Shown: piece after piece, positions 24,349-35,153 of the stretch
How the letters are laid out: each line of letters opens with the position of its first letter
How positions within the stretch are numbered: position 1 is the stretch's first letter
Assembly: GCA_005408345.1 (NCBI GenBank)
Contig: SEMN01000012.1
Location: 868,001-932,000 of the forward strand
Reading direction: 5' to 3'
DNA from: Macquaria australasica
Taxonomy: Eukaryota; Chordata; Actinopteri; Centrarchiformes; Percichthyidae
Length of the DNA stretch: 64,000 nt
Translations under genes and position numbers: made by a program
The notes under the pieces: generated by a model
What the model saw: the letters and a program-made list of their open reading frames with translations, nothing else
Database searches by the model: none
What the model was told of the DNA's origin: nothing

Positions 24349-24721
24349 AAGGCAGGCAATCAATACATTCTGAGCAGAAGAAGAAACTGACTTTCTAATC
24401 CATTTCTCTTCATCCGTCTGTGGTTTGTGTTTTGATCAGACAGGGCTCTCCTGCGCATGGGTGGAATCAGAGGTATTTGTTGATGGATGAGATTTCTGAG
24501 ATGCTTTTTCATATGTTCGCCCTGAGAATATTCCAGAAAGGGAGGATAGAGAGGAATCCGATCGATGATCATTTAAGAGCCCATTTGTTTCCTCATAAAT
24601 GAATGGAACCAGAACAGAAAGATTTCGATTGTGTGCATTATGTATGATTGCTTAAATATTTGTAAGTACATCATTTGCCTTAGCCTTGAGCCTTTAGCCT
24701 TAATACATACAGTATAAATAT
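23733..24721. other. Intergenic sequence with (TG)16 and (GA)15 tracts
   Basis: A TG tract lies at 23929-23960 and a GA tract at about 24315-24345. CA-rich dispersed sequence occupies 24110-24220. There is no coding signal. Confidence 0.6.
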
Positions 24722-24835
24722 ATCAACATTTTGGGAAATACACCTATTTGAATATTTTGTGTTAATACAATTGTAATATACTGTAGGGTATCAATCTTCT
24801 CATCTAGCTCTTGCTCAGAAAGCAAATTTGCCAGG
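24722..24835 (+). repeat. Fold-back family B, copy 2 (short, internally deleted)
   Basis: The left-end signature ATCAACATTTTGGGAAATAC (24722-24741) and a right-arm piece TATCAATCTTCTCATCTAGC ... CAGAAAGCAAAT (24788-24826) are only about 50 bp apart. The long middle of the family is lost. Confidence 0.6.
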
Positions 24836-26157
24836 CCTTTTTTTTTACTCTCTGTGGTAAACACTGAGGCTCAGCGAGGCAAGGTTGAAGATGATGTGAA
24901 ATACTGAAATGTGGAAGTTTTTAATCAAAGTCAAATCAAATTTCATTTCATTTCAATTTACACCTTGCCAAGACGTTTGGAGCACAGCGGACGCCTGAAG
25001 GAATCTCCCTCTCACATTCTCCTCCCCCACGCTCCCTTTCTGTCTCTTGATCTCGCACTAACTCCACACTTTCAGACAGTTACTAATAAAAGAGCCTTGT
25101 GAAAAGCACAAATGGAGGAGAGGAAAACTACAGTCAGGTAAAGGGAACTCCTACAGCGAGAAGAGGCTCACCTCCACAAGCTGTCGCAACGTGAATGAGG
25201 GATTTGGAAAATCACAGCTGGGCTTGTGTGACACATTGTCATTTATGCTAAGGCAGTAGAAAGGACAGCAAAAAAAAAAAAAAAAAAATCAAAGGCCGTC
25301 AATTCACATTTTTCGCTGGGTCTTTATTTTTTCCGCAGCCTGCACATTTTTCTTTTTTTCTGTTTTCTCTGTCTCTTTGTCCTTGTCGCTCTGATTCCTT
25401 TTCTGTCATTTTTAATCTCTCGATCATTACTTTTTTTCCTCCCCTCTCTCTTTTGTGTACATGGTCAAATGATTTAACTAGTTCCTCATGGGGGTACTGT
25501 CCACTGCCTCCCCACCTTTCACTATCCTTGCTTTCATTCTCTGTTATCCAAAAGCAGAGATGGACTCATAGGTGGTGGTTAAAAGCTCAGACTCTGTCAG
25601 AACTGTGTGTTTTCTTTTTTTCTCTGTGTGTAGGTGTGTGTGTTCCCTGGAGCCCAGGCCCTGAGGCAGGGTGGGGCTGAGCTGTCTGTAACTGGTTATT
25701 GATCTGACACACACACACATAAAACGCACACACTGTGAGCCATGCTTTGCTGAAGGGAGGCCGGCTGACCTGAGATCAGATCAGACACAGATTCAGCCTC
25801 CTTCTGAGATGAACACGCCTTTGATTTTCTGCGCTGCATGTGTGTGTGTCTACTACATAATGATGGCTGTTGGCTCTGTGTCCCAGAAGTGTGTATGTGA
25901 AGGTGTGTGTGCTCTTACACAAACAGAATACACAGCGTGGACAATATCAATCCACTGACCTTTCTGCACCAAAAATGGTAGCCTAAAGCAATATTGGACA
26001 GACTGTAGCCATTCAGGCCACTGACTACATGGTCGAGAAACTGCCCCAATCTGATGTATAATAATATAGTCAATGTTAATTAGAGAATTTGAGAAAAGGG
26101 TGAAAACGCAATAAGTTTGTCCATTCAAAGTGACATTTGGTAATTACTATGCAAAGG
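24836..26157. other. Intergenic sequence
   Basis: A 19-base A run lies at 25270-25288, and CA/TG-rich short runs at 25630-25640, 25710-25720 and 25840-25850. No gene recognised. Confidence 0.5.
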
Positions 26158-26231
26158 TATAAAAGGGGCACAGTTTCTCTGAAGGCATTTTCAAATACAA
26201 ACAAATTAGGGACCAAAGAATGCAAAAATAC

Positions 26232-26311
26232 AGAGCGCCTTGGTAGTCAAATGGTTACGACGCAAAGCCACTGAACGAAGCCACTGAGCGACCTTTGTTG
26301 CATGTTGTATA
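26232..26311 (+). repeat. Possible tRNA-derived SINE fragment
   Basis: CGCCTTGGTAGTCAAATGGT, then TACGACGC and further on GCGACCTTTGTTGCATGT, follow the order of a common fish tRNA-derived SINE: a box-A-like head, then a 'gacctttgctgcatgtc' body. A proper box B is not visible, so this is a degraded copy at best. Confidence 0.4.
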
Positions 26312-26655
26312 TCTGGCTCTTTAGCTGCTAAATGCTCCACTGTGTTCACCAGCTAGTTGCTAACTGTGTCTGTCTGCCGCTTGGTGCTGAGAAGGTAGTA
26401 AGCAACGGGTTTTAGGGCTTTTTTTTCAGAAAACAGCTGCCTGCTGCAGCCGAAAACAGCCGGACAGCTGAACAATGAGCCGAAACTGGCCGTAAAGGTC
26501 CGTAAAGCCGAGGAGAGCTGCAGATTCAGGTGATAATTTCTCTGTAGGTTCATCACTACGAGCGACCCCTTTCATATAATTACATTGTTTTCACACTGTC
26601 ATTTCATACATTGCATAGCCTATACAAAAATATCAATTATAGCCGTTTTAAAATT
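26312..26655 (-). repeat. Family C, copy 3 (long, inverted)
   Basis: On the minus strand it starts near TTTTAAAACGGCTATAATTG and carries GAAAGGGGTCGCTCGTAGTG, CCTACAGAGAAATTATCACC, CAGGCAGCTG, AGCTAGTTGC or GTTGCTAACT words, GGAGCATTTAGCAGCTAAAG and AGCCAGATAT. It lacks the right third of the element. Confidence 0.8.
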
Positions 26656-27904
26656 TGGTCAGATTCAGGCACAAAGATTACTTGGTTAATGGGAAATTTT
26701 GTGAACATGGTTAAAAGAAACACTGACAGTTAGAAACAGAACTCAAACAGTGGACAGATCTATCCACCCCAGCCTCCTCCATACAAGTCATAATTCACAT
26801 AGTCCCTAGAGGCTCTTGTCAAGTATAAGAAATCAAAGGTGCAATAAAAACATGAGTCAAAATCTAAACTTTTGATTGGTGTGTATTGTCATGGCCTTTT
26901 TCATAATGGCTGGCAACCCTAGCTGGGTTTGTGCTATAATTATGCAACATAACAGGATCTTATGCAGACCAGTGAAGATAATTACTACTTGTTTTGTTTC
27001 CTTGGGAGCACAATGTAATTATCTCTTGATCTCAACATAACAAGCTTTCGCACAGTAATCGTTCTGTGACCACATAAAAGATATATTCACAGAAAACATT
27101 TTTGAAATACTGATTCTGCGATTTTATTATGTTGACATCATGAAATAAGGAAACTGTAGGATCTGAACACAGTTTTCTCAGCTAATGTAAATGTATCTGC
27201 TCTGGTTGTTGTGTCTTCCTTTCTTTCTTCTTTCCTTTCTTCCTTCCTTCCCTTCCTTCCCTTCCTTTGGCCTGTCTTGACCTCGGACCACACTCCTCAC
27301 CACACACTTTCCACTCCACTTGCAAAGCCATCATAAACAATCCTCAACTGCTAATTATATGCTGACAACAGTGTGCCATAAATCAGCGGCCGGCTAATGA
27401 ATTCCCACAGATTCTGTGTGTGTGTGCGAAAGAGAGAGTGGAGTGAAGTGGTAGGAATGGAGAAAGCATCCTTGTTTTGGCTTAAGTCTCCAAGAGTCCT
27501 TCTGTATTTCCATATATTGCGCTCACCCCCACATGGGGAATGGCAGGGAACGAATGAGCGATCATTTCACAGACTGTGTGCAGCGATTAGTGTCTGGAAA
27601 TAAGGAAATGAACGAGGAGCTTGGATAACGGGAGAAATAGTCCATGAAATCATGAGATCATTACACAATGAATGAGTTTTATTTGGATTGCTACACTTTG
27701 AAGAAAGAGTTTAATATTTAATGTTTAAACGTAATAATACTTATGTGTGAACATAACAATATAACAGTAATCCTGAATTACTGGCTGTACAAAATATTAG
27801 ACACCTGATATGAAGTTCCAAGTCAAACCTATTATTCCTTATTAATTTCCCTTTTATAAAGAAGGAGATTGTGTAAATATGGGGGCTCCAAATCTGAATC
27901 AACA
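26656..27904. other. Intergenic sequence with a CCTT-rich pyrimidine tract
   Basis: An imperfect TTCC/CTTC tract spans about 27217-27268. No coding or repeat-family signal was recognised. Confidence 0.5.
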
Positions 27905-28235
27905 ATGCTAAGAGTCTACAGCCATGCTAGCAGCTTTGTGAGGCTACACTTAGGCACAGCGGTGCTTTGAGCTAAATGCTGATGTGAGCATCATCCTGAT
28001 GCGGACATGCATGTCCGAACCAAATTTCATGGCAATCCATCCAGTAGTTGTTGATGCTGTGGTGTTGAAGGTGATGCTGGAGGAAACATCAGGGGTTCAC
28101 TAAACTTTTATTCTCTGGGGACCATGAATGTTTGTACTAAATCTCATGGCAAAAATTGTTGAGATATTTCAGACTGGACCAAAATGGTGGACTTGCCATA
28201 CCTGGAGTCATGCTGCTAGCATGGCTAAAAACATG
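27905..28235 (+). repeat. Dispersed repeat family A, copy 4 (internally deleted)
   Basis: It begins AATGCTAAGAGTCTACAGCC and continues with ATGCTAGCAGCTTTGTGAGG. Then it jumps from GCTGATGTGAGCA straight to the end region with AATTTCATGGCAATCCATCC (28023-28042), GGGGACCATGAATGTTTGTA and GAGATATTTCAGACTGGACC. The middle of the element is missing. Confidence 0.8.
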
Positions 28236-29728
28236 TACCAAGCATTTTGTACATTTAGTGCCAGTAAAAGCACAGTTTTTAATCGTCTTGGTTTGGACTG
28301 ATGCATATTGCAGCGTGTGAAGGGGTGGATGGGTATTGTGTGTCTATGCTAATGGGAGGGAGGCCATAAAAATAGAGCTGTTAAGGTGCAAAGGCTGTCC
28401 CATACAATGATTTATTCAGATTAGATATGAGTACATACAAGGGCCAGATGGGAGCTTGCAGGTCAGAGCTAACATGCGACTAGTCTTTACGCTTGTTGCA
28501 AAGCTATGAGATATATTATATTTGTTTTCCTCAGACAGTGTGCAGGCGCTTCAGGACAGTATTCATCAAGTACACACAGGCGCTCTGTTGTGAGCTCTGT
28601 GCATTGCCGCATTTTGAAAAACGAATGATTCCAACAAAGGGCAGTCGCTATTTTCAATTCTCTGGATTGTCCACAACAATTGAGTTGCTTCCAGGTCACT
28701 CAGCCCTGTTTTCTATGAATAAGCTACAATGCAGTGACATTTCTGCAAATGTCATTGACAAAATCTATTGTCAGAGGACCACCAATATATTTGAAACGCT
28801 GCCTTTTGACACACCAGTCGTTTACATCTTAAGCTCTCTTTGTCTGTCTCTGTCTTTACCTCCCTCTCTGCTTGTGTCTTTGTCTTTCCGGATTTTACTT
28901 CTAAGCGGTCTCCCGCTTGCGCAGCTACTCTATTTTGCTCTAACTGCTTTTTCTCTTCTTAATTCACCATCTTTTTTCACTGTCTGACCAACACCTCTGC
29001 CTTCCTCTCTCTCTCTCTCTCTCTCTCTTCCTCCCTCTCCCGCTCTTGACATGAGTGAAGAGGCCCGCTGAGATAAAACACAATGTCAGAGCATGCCTCA
29101 GCTCTCTCCGCTGAGTGGGAAAATTGACTGGGATTGTCTGTGGCAGTCCCCACTCGCAGCAGTCTGTGGCCCGTGATGCTTAAAGTGCTGCGCTAATTAG
29201 TTTTCTCTCTGTCCCTCCCTTCAACCTGAAACACACACACACACTCTCTCTCCCTCTCTTGCACACACACCACAGCAGTCTCCCTCTTTCTTTTGTGCTG
29301 CCTTGCCTCCTTTGCCATAGCCTATCTATTATGTAACAGTGTGTGCAAAGTGCGGATGCACCTTCTCAGGGGTTTTCTGTGTGTGGCTTTGCATGTCACA
29401 CAAGCAATGTCTACTTCTATATTTGCCTAAGCAGGACATGAAGGCAGCAGTGGGGGCAGAGGCTAGCATAGCAGAATGGCACAACGAGATAGCATATGAC
29501 AGGACACAGTACTTGTAGGAAGGGGACTTAAAGCTAAAGCAAGTGTGAACCTGCTATTGGTTCCTATTCGGTGACCCATAATGTTCTTCAGTGGTTGAGT
29601 TGCAGGGTGATGGTATTAGAATGAGTATCATTTAGAACACAATAAAGCTTCATAATACAACATATTCACAGATGCCATCAATGATATAAAATGTAAGCAT
29701 ATTTTAAATGTGTTCTGTATATAGTTTT
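28236..29728. other. Intergenic sequence
   Basis: A CT run lies at about 29005-29028. A 164-codon open frame on the plus strand (28493-28987) ends in a pyrimidine-rich Leu/Ser stretch, matches no family known to me and has no supporting splice or initiation context. Confidence 0.5.
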
Positions 29729-29995
29729 CTTTAAAGCTGCATTCATTTTGGACATTTGGGGACAGCGCAACAACCTGCTATGCAACACTGACATATTGAA
29801 AATGTTATAGCAAATGTTAGCAATTGCCAGTGTACATGTCCAGCACACATAGAGCAACATTACCATTCATTTAGAGCCGTTTTTCAAATGTATGTCCAAT
29901 GTTCACTCTCCTTTTTATCTTCTTTTTGTTCTTCACCCACTCCTGAAAAAATATCTCATTCTTTAGCTACCAAATGCTCCACTAAGTTCTGCCCC
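29729..29995 (-). repeat. Family C, copy 4 (right two-thirds, inverted)
   Basis: The plus strand shows TTAAAGCTGCATTCATTTTG, GACATTTGGGGACAGCGCAA, AGCAACATTACCATTCATTT, GTCCAATGTTCACTCTCCTT and AGCTACCAAATGCTCCACTA. This is the reverse complement of the family's right part. Confidence 0.75.
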
Positions 29996-30601
29996 ATATT
30001 GTTAATTCTTATGCATGGGTTTGATTTCAAAGTAAATTCAGCAGGACAGTTTACTCAGAGGACAGGTTTAATCTGTAGTGACACCATCAGCAACAGGCAC
30101 CTCAGTCATAAAACCAAAGGCATCGTTATAGTGAAATTCACTGGTTAAAATCAAAGCAAACAAACACACTGCACTGGGCTCTGTATCAGCTCACCGTTAA
30201 ATAAATATCACTGTTATTGTGCTTGCATGGTTAGCAAATAGGCGACACGACATGAACCCTCACTGAAATTGTGAGCATTTATGGAAACTGAAAAGTGGTG
30301 TTTCAGGACTGCCTCCATCAGCTGCTCGGTGAGAGCTTCAGCCTCACTTTTGCGAGTGTGAGCTGGCTGTCACTCAGTGCGCCCTGCAAACCACGTTAGC
30401 TGAGACGCTGTTGGCTACAGTAACTGTTGGAGCGTTCAGAACTGTTAATGAATGTATGGCATCTGTTACATATTTTATGAATGAGGTTTGCCATTTCTCT
30501 GGAGTGCAGTGACCAGAAGGAATCAGTGAAACACTGGCTGCTGAGCAAGTCCAGTTTTTAAAGTTTAAAGTGAATGGATGTTGTCAAAAAACTGGATCAT
30601 C
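29996..30601. other. Intergenic sequence
   Basis: Nothing was recognised between the family C and family B relics. Confidence 0.5.
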
Positions 30602-30696
30602 TTCTGGTTAGCTTCATATTAACGGACAGATGAGAGTGGTATTGATCTCCTAGTCTAACTCTAAAAGCCAATTCCCAAAATGTCTATTGCTTTAAA
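30602..30696 (+). repeat. Fold-back family B, copy 3 (right end only)
   Basis: GGTTAGCTTCATATTAACGG, ACAGATGAGAGTGGTATTGA and CCCAAAATGTCTATTGCTTT form the right end of family B. The left part is absent. Confidence 0.65.
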
Positions 30697-30851
30697 ATCG
30701 CAGGAGAGGGACTGATTTTGTCAAGAAAGAGCTCATATGAAGCAAAGAATATAAGATCCCTGCAGCCTTCCCTGTTGATTCTCCTTCACAGCGTCAGGTG
30801 TAGGGAGCATGCTCACCTAAATGAAATGAATTAATTATGAAATCGACAACA

Positions 30852-31093
30852 TTACTTCCTCACCCACAACATTATATCTTCCTCACCAAACACAGGGTTT
30901 CTGTATCCTCCACGTGTACCACTCTTTTGGGCTTTGACGTGAAACATCAGGTAGCTCTCTGTCAAAGTGCTGGCATTGATAAGGTGCTTATTCTCTAAAG
31001 GAAACAGTGACAAAGTGGATTTTTTTATCAGGGTGAAAGTGTTGTTCTCACTGTGTGGCTTCAACTCACCGATCACAAGAGCTGATCTGATCA
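30852..31093 (-). CDS. Unassigned exon-like open segment (hypothetical)
   Basis: On the minus strand, a long pyrimidine-rich tract (TTTTTTTGGCCCTCTCTGTA to CCACCTTCCCTCTAG, about 31132-31094) gives a strong acceptor. Two bases and 79 sense codons then precede a TAA at 30854-30852. The peptide starts IRSALVIGELKPHSENN, includes INASTLTESYLMFHVKAQ and ends FGEEDIMLWVRK. Its composition is protein-like, with no low complexity. Two GTGAGG donor-like sites (GTTTG|GTGAGG and TTGTGG|GTGAGG) lie before the stop, so it could be an internal rather than terminal exon. I do not recognise the family and found no partner exons. It could also be a chance frame or a pseudogene piece. Confidence 0.3.
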
Positions 31094-33060
31094 CTAGAGG
31101 GAAGGTGGAGATACAGAGAGGGCCAAAAAAAGCATGGGAGGCATAATCACACTGTTTGCAAACTCTCATAAACTCAAGCAACTAATGAATACTGAGTAAT
31201 TAACAGGACAGAATTAGCAATAATAACAACAATATTATAACATAGCCATGCTTAAGTAGATTCAGTATCTATCACACTTGGTGGTCTAACACATTAAAAT
31301 GCAAGTGTAGTGTTTTGGATCAATGTAAGAATAACGCTTTGAAGCTCATTACGAGGCTATAATGTACTTACAGGTCAGCACCTCATGAACTCAGCTTTTA
31401 GACACTGCTCCTGCTCGCAGAATGAAAATATTAACATAACCTCACTGTGGCATTTGGCAAAACATAACTCAAATGTCACCTCGTCTGTACAGTAAATAGA
31501 GGTTCATTTACAAATTTGTGCAGCTGTCAAAAGTTCAAAAGAGCTTACACTTTGTAGTGTCTGTTTGCTCGAGCTAAAAAAACCGCCAGACTCAGTCATT
31601 AAATGTGGCGAATTCAGACAGATTCGGGTTCATGTAAATCAAATGCAACTCAGTCAATACTGACTAGCATACAAGCTTGTTTTGGTAAATTCTTATGGAG
31701 CACAGTAAACATGCAGAGGAGCTCAATGTCATGATGAAGAAGAATACATGCATGGCATAAACAATTATCACTTTGTTGTGTTAATCGTGAATTTAGCTTT
31801 ATCTAAGTGACAATGCAAGTGCACACATGTATGTTTCAAACTGAGTTGTTACATAACACCTCAGAAACCAGTTTGAGAGGGGGGAAAAAAACATTTAATT
31901 TAATTAATAATCAGGAAACACAGCCAATGATGAGGTAACACAATGGGCAATACTGCAATGACTCACTGTTAACCCCCGTACACATGCTGCTCTGTCCTCT
32001 GAAAGCATTTCCCTCCTGTAATCACACCCAAACCTCCAAAGAGCAAGCTGACACATTTTCCTAACACTGCCCCCCCCGCTTCTCTCCCTTTTGCTGCACA
32101 CACACTTGCCGCTGCGTCAAAGCACTCTGCGTGAACAGGCAGATTGCTGCGAGAGCTAATGAATTGTGCTGTCAGGGAAGTAACAGATTTATTTACATCT
32201 AGAAATGGATATCTCTTCCAGCCAATCCTGGAGAGCTGAGCCGGTGGAGCTTTACGCTATAGGGCTGCTAATGGATCAGGCACAAAAAAACAAACAAAAA
32301 AAACCAGACAGAAATTGAGGCAAAAAACAAACAAACATGGAAAAACATCCAGGAAACAGCATGGGGCCGGACAGCGTGCTGTTACACCGCAACACTGGAA
32401 ATTGGAGAGAAAGTAAAATAGCCAGGGGGCGGAGAGGAGAAAGTTGGAGGGTATTGGTTGAAAATCCACTTTAACAGGTGTTGCGCTGTAAGCCCACACA
32501 TGCACACACAATCTTGGAGGCAGGTAGGCAGAACACATATCTGGCTTATCTGGCCCATGTAATGGTGTTAAAGGAGGAGAGACTTGTCTACTGTATCTAC
32601 AAGGTAACTAGCTGAGCCTGTTCTGAGAGGGTAGACATGGTAAAGGTCTTGATATAAATGCAGAATATAGAATAGTTAAAGGGAGGTAAGAAGGGGGAGA
32701 CCAGCGGCGGTGACATGGTGAATGCGTGTGTGTGCGGCTGGTATCATCATCGGTCGCCCATGCTCAGACCTGTCACAAGGGTTTATGTCATGCAAACAAA
32801 CGCTCGCAAAACACACACACACACTTGTGGAAAACATGCCCCTCGCAACACAACACACACAAGCCGGAAAGAAAAAGAGACAGCAAAAACAGAGAGCATG
32901 AGAGAGAACAGGTAAAAATGAAACACCAGTCGGAGGAGAGATAATCTGTTTTTCATCTCTCTCTCTGGAAATCTCAATCCATCTTTTGATTTCTTATGTC
33001 CCCATCTCTCTCTCCCTGTGAGTCTTTGTCTTGTGGAGTTCAGGTGTTTCTGTGCTTTTC
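31094..33060. other. Intergenic sequence
   Basis: A C run lies at 32070-32077 and short CA runs near 32811-32825. No convincing exon or repeat family was recognised. Confidence 0.5.
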
Positions 33061-33818
33061 TGTGTGTGTGTGTGTGTGTGTGTGCGAAAATGAAAGAAAC
33101 AGTCGCAGCTGTGTGTGATGCTGCAGTGTATTTTGGGTTATTTGAAAAAAAAAAATGGAGCCCTACTGCACCAGCCCCTGCTCAGCTTAGTACTGAAACA
33201 GACAGTGTACACTCACTCCCTTTCTCTTTATTTTTTTATTTATTTATTTTTAATCTCAGGAAGGTGCATCTCACTGCTAATCAGGGTGCAATGTAGCATG
33301 GTGTAAAATTAAACCCTTACAACACAGTGAGAACAGTGTTGGAGAGGGCAGGAAAGGACGAGTGTCTGTGCGAGTGTGTGTGTTCTTGGATGTTATCAGT
33401 CATGTCGGCTGCCGGCCACAGATGAGGTCATTAGGCCCTTTAGCAAGGCAGATTTCGTCCCTCCTGTCCGCTCCTGTTAATAAATCTCCTCAGATGCTTG
33501 CATGTTGTGGTCAGTTGTGTGTGTGTGTGTGTGTGTGTGTTTGTGTGTAAGCATGCGACTTTGTGTGCGTGTGCTGCGTTTGATGCATGTTTATGCACTG
33601 ATGTATGTGTGTTTGTGCTAGCACGTGCATGCCCATAATTGTCTGTCTGGGGAATCCCTCTCTTTGTGTGTGTGCGTGTGTGTGTGTGTGTACTGTATGA
33701 GTCGTGTGTGTGTGTGTGTGCACGTGTGTGTGTGTGTGTGTGTTTGTGAGGCGAGGACTTTGTCTGGTTGCATTTCGGTGAAGCGGCCTGGGGATTCAAT
33801 TCTGTCTCGCTATGGCGA

Positions 33819-33858
<40 letters not shown>

Positions 33859-33860
33859 CC
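33061..33860. repeat. Cluster of (GT)n microsatellites
   Basis: Separate GT/TG tracts occur at about 33061-33083, 33517-33541, 33666-33691, 33704-33742 and 33820-33855, with GTGCGTG and TGTATG variants between them. Frames through the cluster encode only VCVCVC or HTHTHT strings and are not genes. Confidence 0.95.
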
Positions 33861-34238
33861 AGCATGGAGTCTTGCATTGTTTGCAAATGGCATAAAACAC
33901 TCAGTAGGCATCTATGGAGAGAACACATTAGCATAGGTTATTTATTGCTAGCTGTGGTGTTTGCATTCATAATTTGTTGTATTTGCAAAACTGTTCCGTG
34001 CGCTTGTACTGTGTGCTAATACATTCACATTATAAACTACTGAGAGCAAGAAATAGCCATACACGAGGTTATTCAATCATGCATTTTAATTATATAAAAG
34101 GCCCTTCACATCCACACAGGTGCTTTCACCTAATCTGGCTGATAAGAGGTCTGCTCAGGTTGAAGGTGAGCGTTTCTATGCTAGGAGTTATGTGAGATGA
34201 TCTGGCGTGTTTTCCTCTCCATTTCTATTCAGGACACA
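33861..34238. other. Intergenic sequence
   Basis: It holds a TATATAAAAGG word (34091-34101). Nothing else recognised. Confidence 0.5.
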
Positions 34239-34300
34239 AAATAATAATAATAATAATAAAAATAAACTTTATTTATACAGCACTGGCTGACAAGGATTAA
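34239..34300 (+). repeat. (TAA)n followed by a common repeat tail (AAACTTTATTTATACAGCAC)
   Basis: An ATA/TAA microsatellite (34239-34262) passes directly into AAATAAACTTTATTTATACAGCACT. That phrase is typical of the 3' end of fish non-LTR retroposons; the order reads as their reverse orientation. Confidence 0.45.
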
Positions 34301-35090
34301 AACATTTCAGGACTGAGACAAATATTTTACACCGTTTGTAAAGGCTGAATCCCCATGAAAAACATACTGTGCTGAAAGATTTATTACCACTTTTCCATAG
34401 CACTTCTGCTACCTGCTGCTGTTTGATTATCGTTCCACTTCACACATCATATGCCGCCTGCACTCCGTTTATTATTATTCTTCGCTTTTTTGCTGAGAGT
34501 TGGAGGAGGAGATCACTGTCACAACTAAAGTGACAGTGTGTGAATTTCAATATAAAACATGGCGCCAATTGTACGCGGAAATCCAATTGTTTTCCAACTG
34601 TGTATCTTTTACTTATCTGTGTAAAAAGTGTACTTAATGCGTGACGATGTTTTGCAGGACTAACTTGAAGCCGGGAGGAATTAAAGATGAAACACCTCCT
34701 CAGTAAAGGACTAAGTGCTGTATCTACCAAAGCTGTCAGGCCAAATGAATGAACTCCAATGACTAGGCAGCAACATGGAGAGTCTGTGTGTGTGTGTGTG
34801 GGGGGGAGAGATAAGAGGATGGAGAATGAAAGAACGAGATGAAGAAAGAATGAGAGCGTATAGAAAGCACCAAGCGACAGCAAGCACTCAGAGTAAAACG
34901 CAGCCTAAAAATGCAGCAATGCTCTTTCGCTCCGTGTTAATGTGTCACCTCGTCTCTATTCTCTCCACTCTCACGTTCTGGCTTTCATCTCGCACACCTT
35001 TCACACTCCCTCCCTCCCTCCCCTTGGGTCATTGCTTCCATCAGTGTGCCGCTTTGCTCTCATTTGCTCTCTACAACTTGTTTGGAAGAG
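34301..35090. other. Intergenic sequence
   Basis: A short GT run followed by a G run lies at 34785-34808. No gene recognised. Confidence 0.5.
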
Positions 35091-35094
35091 TAGC

Positions 35095-35153
35095 GGTGTG
35101 TGTGTGTGTGTGCGTGCGTGTGCGTTTTGTTAACACACACGCACGCACACACC
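35095..35153. repeat. GT/CA inverted repeat (hairpin-forming)
   Basis: A GTGTGTGTGCGTGCGTGTG arm (about 35104-35122) is followed, after GCGTTTTGTTA, by its near-perfect complement ACACACACGCACGCACACACC (35133-35153). Both Z-DNA and cruciform formation are possible. Confidence 0.85.

Noticed and set aside
28493..28987. 164-codon plus-strand open frame
   Set aside because: The second half is pyrimidine-rich low complexity (Leu/Ser). No promoter, splice or homology support was found.
33440..33934. 164-codon minus-strand frame full of His-Thr repeats
   Set aside because: It is the translation of (CA)n/(GT)n microsatellites. The same artefact occurs at 15.1, 18.7, 47.2 and 56.7 kb.
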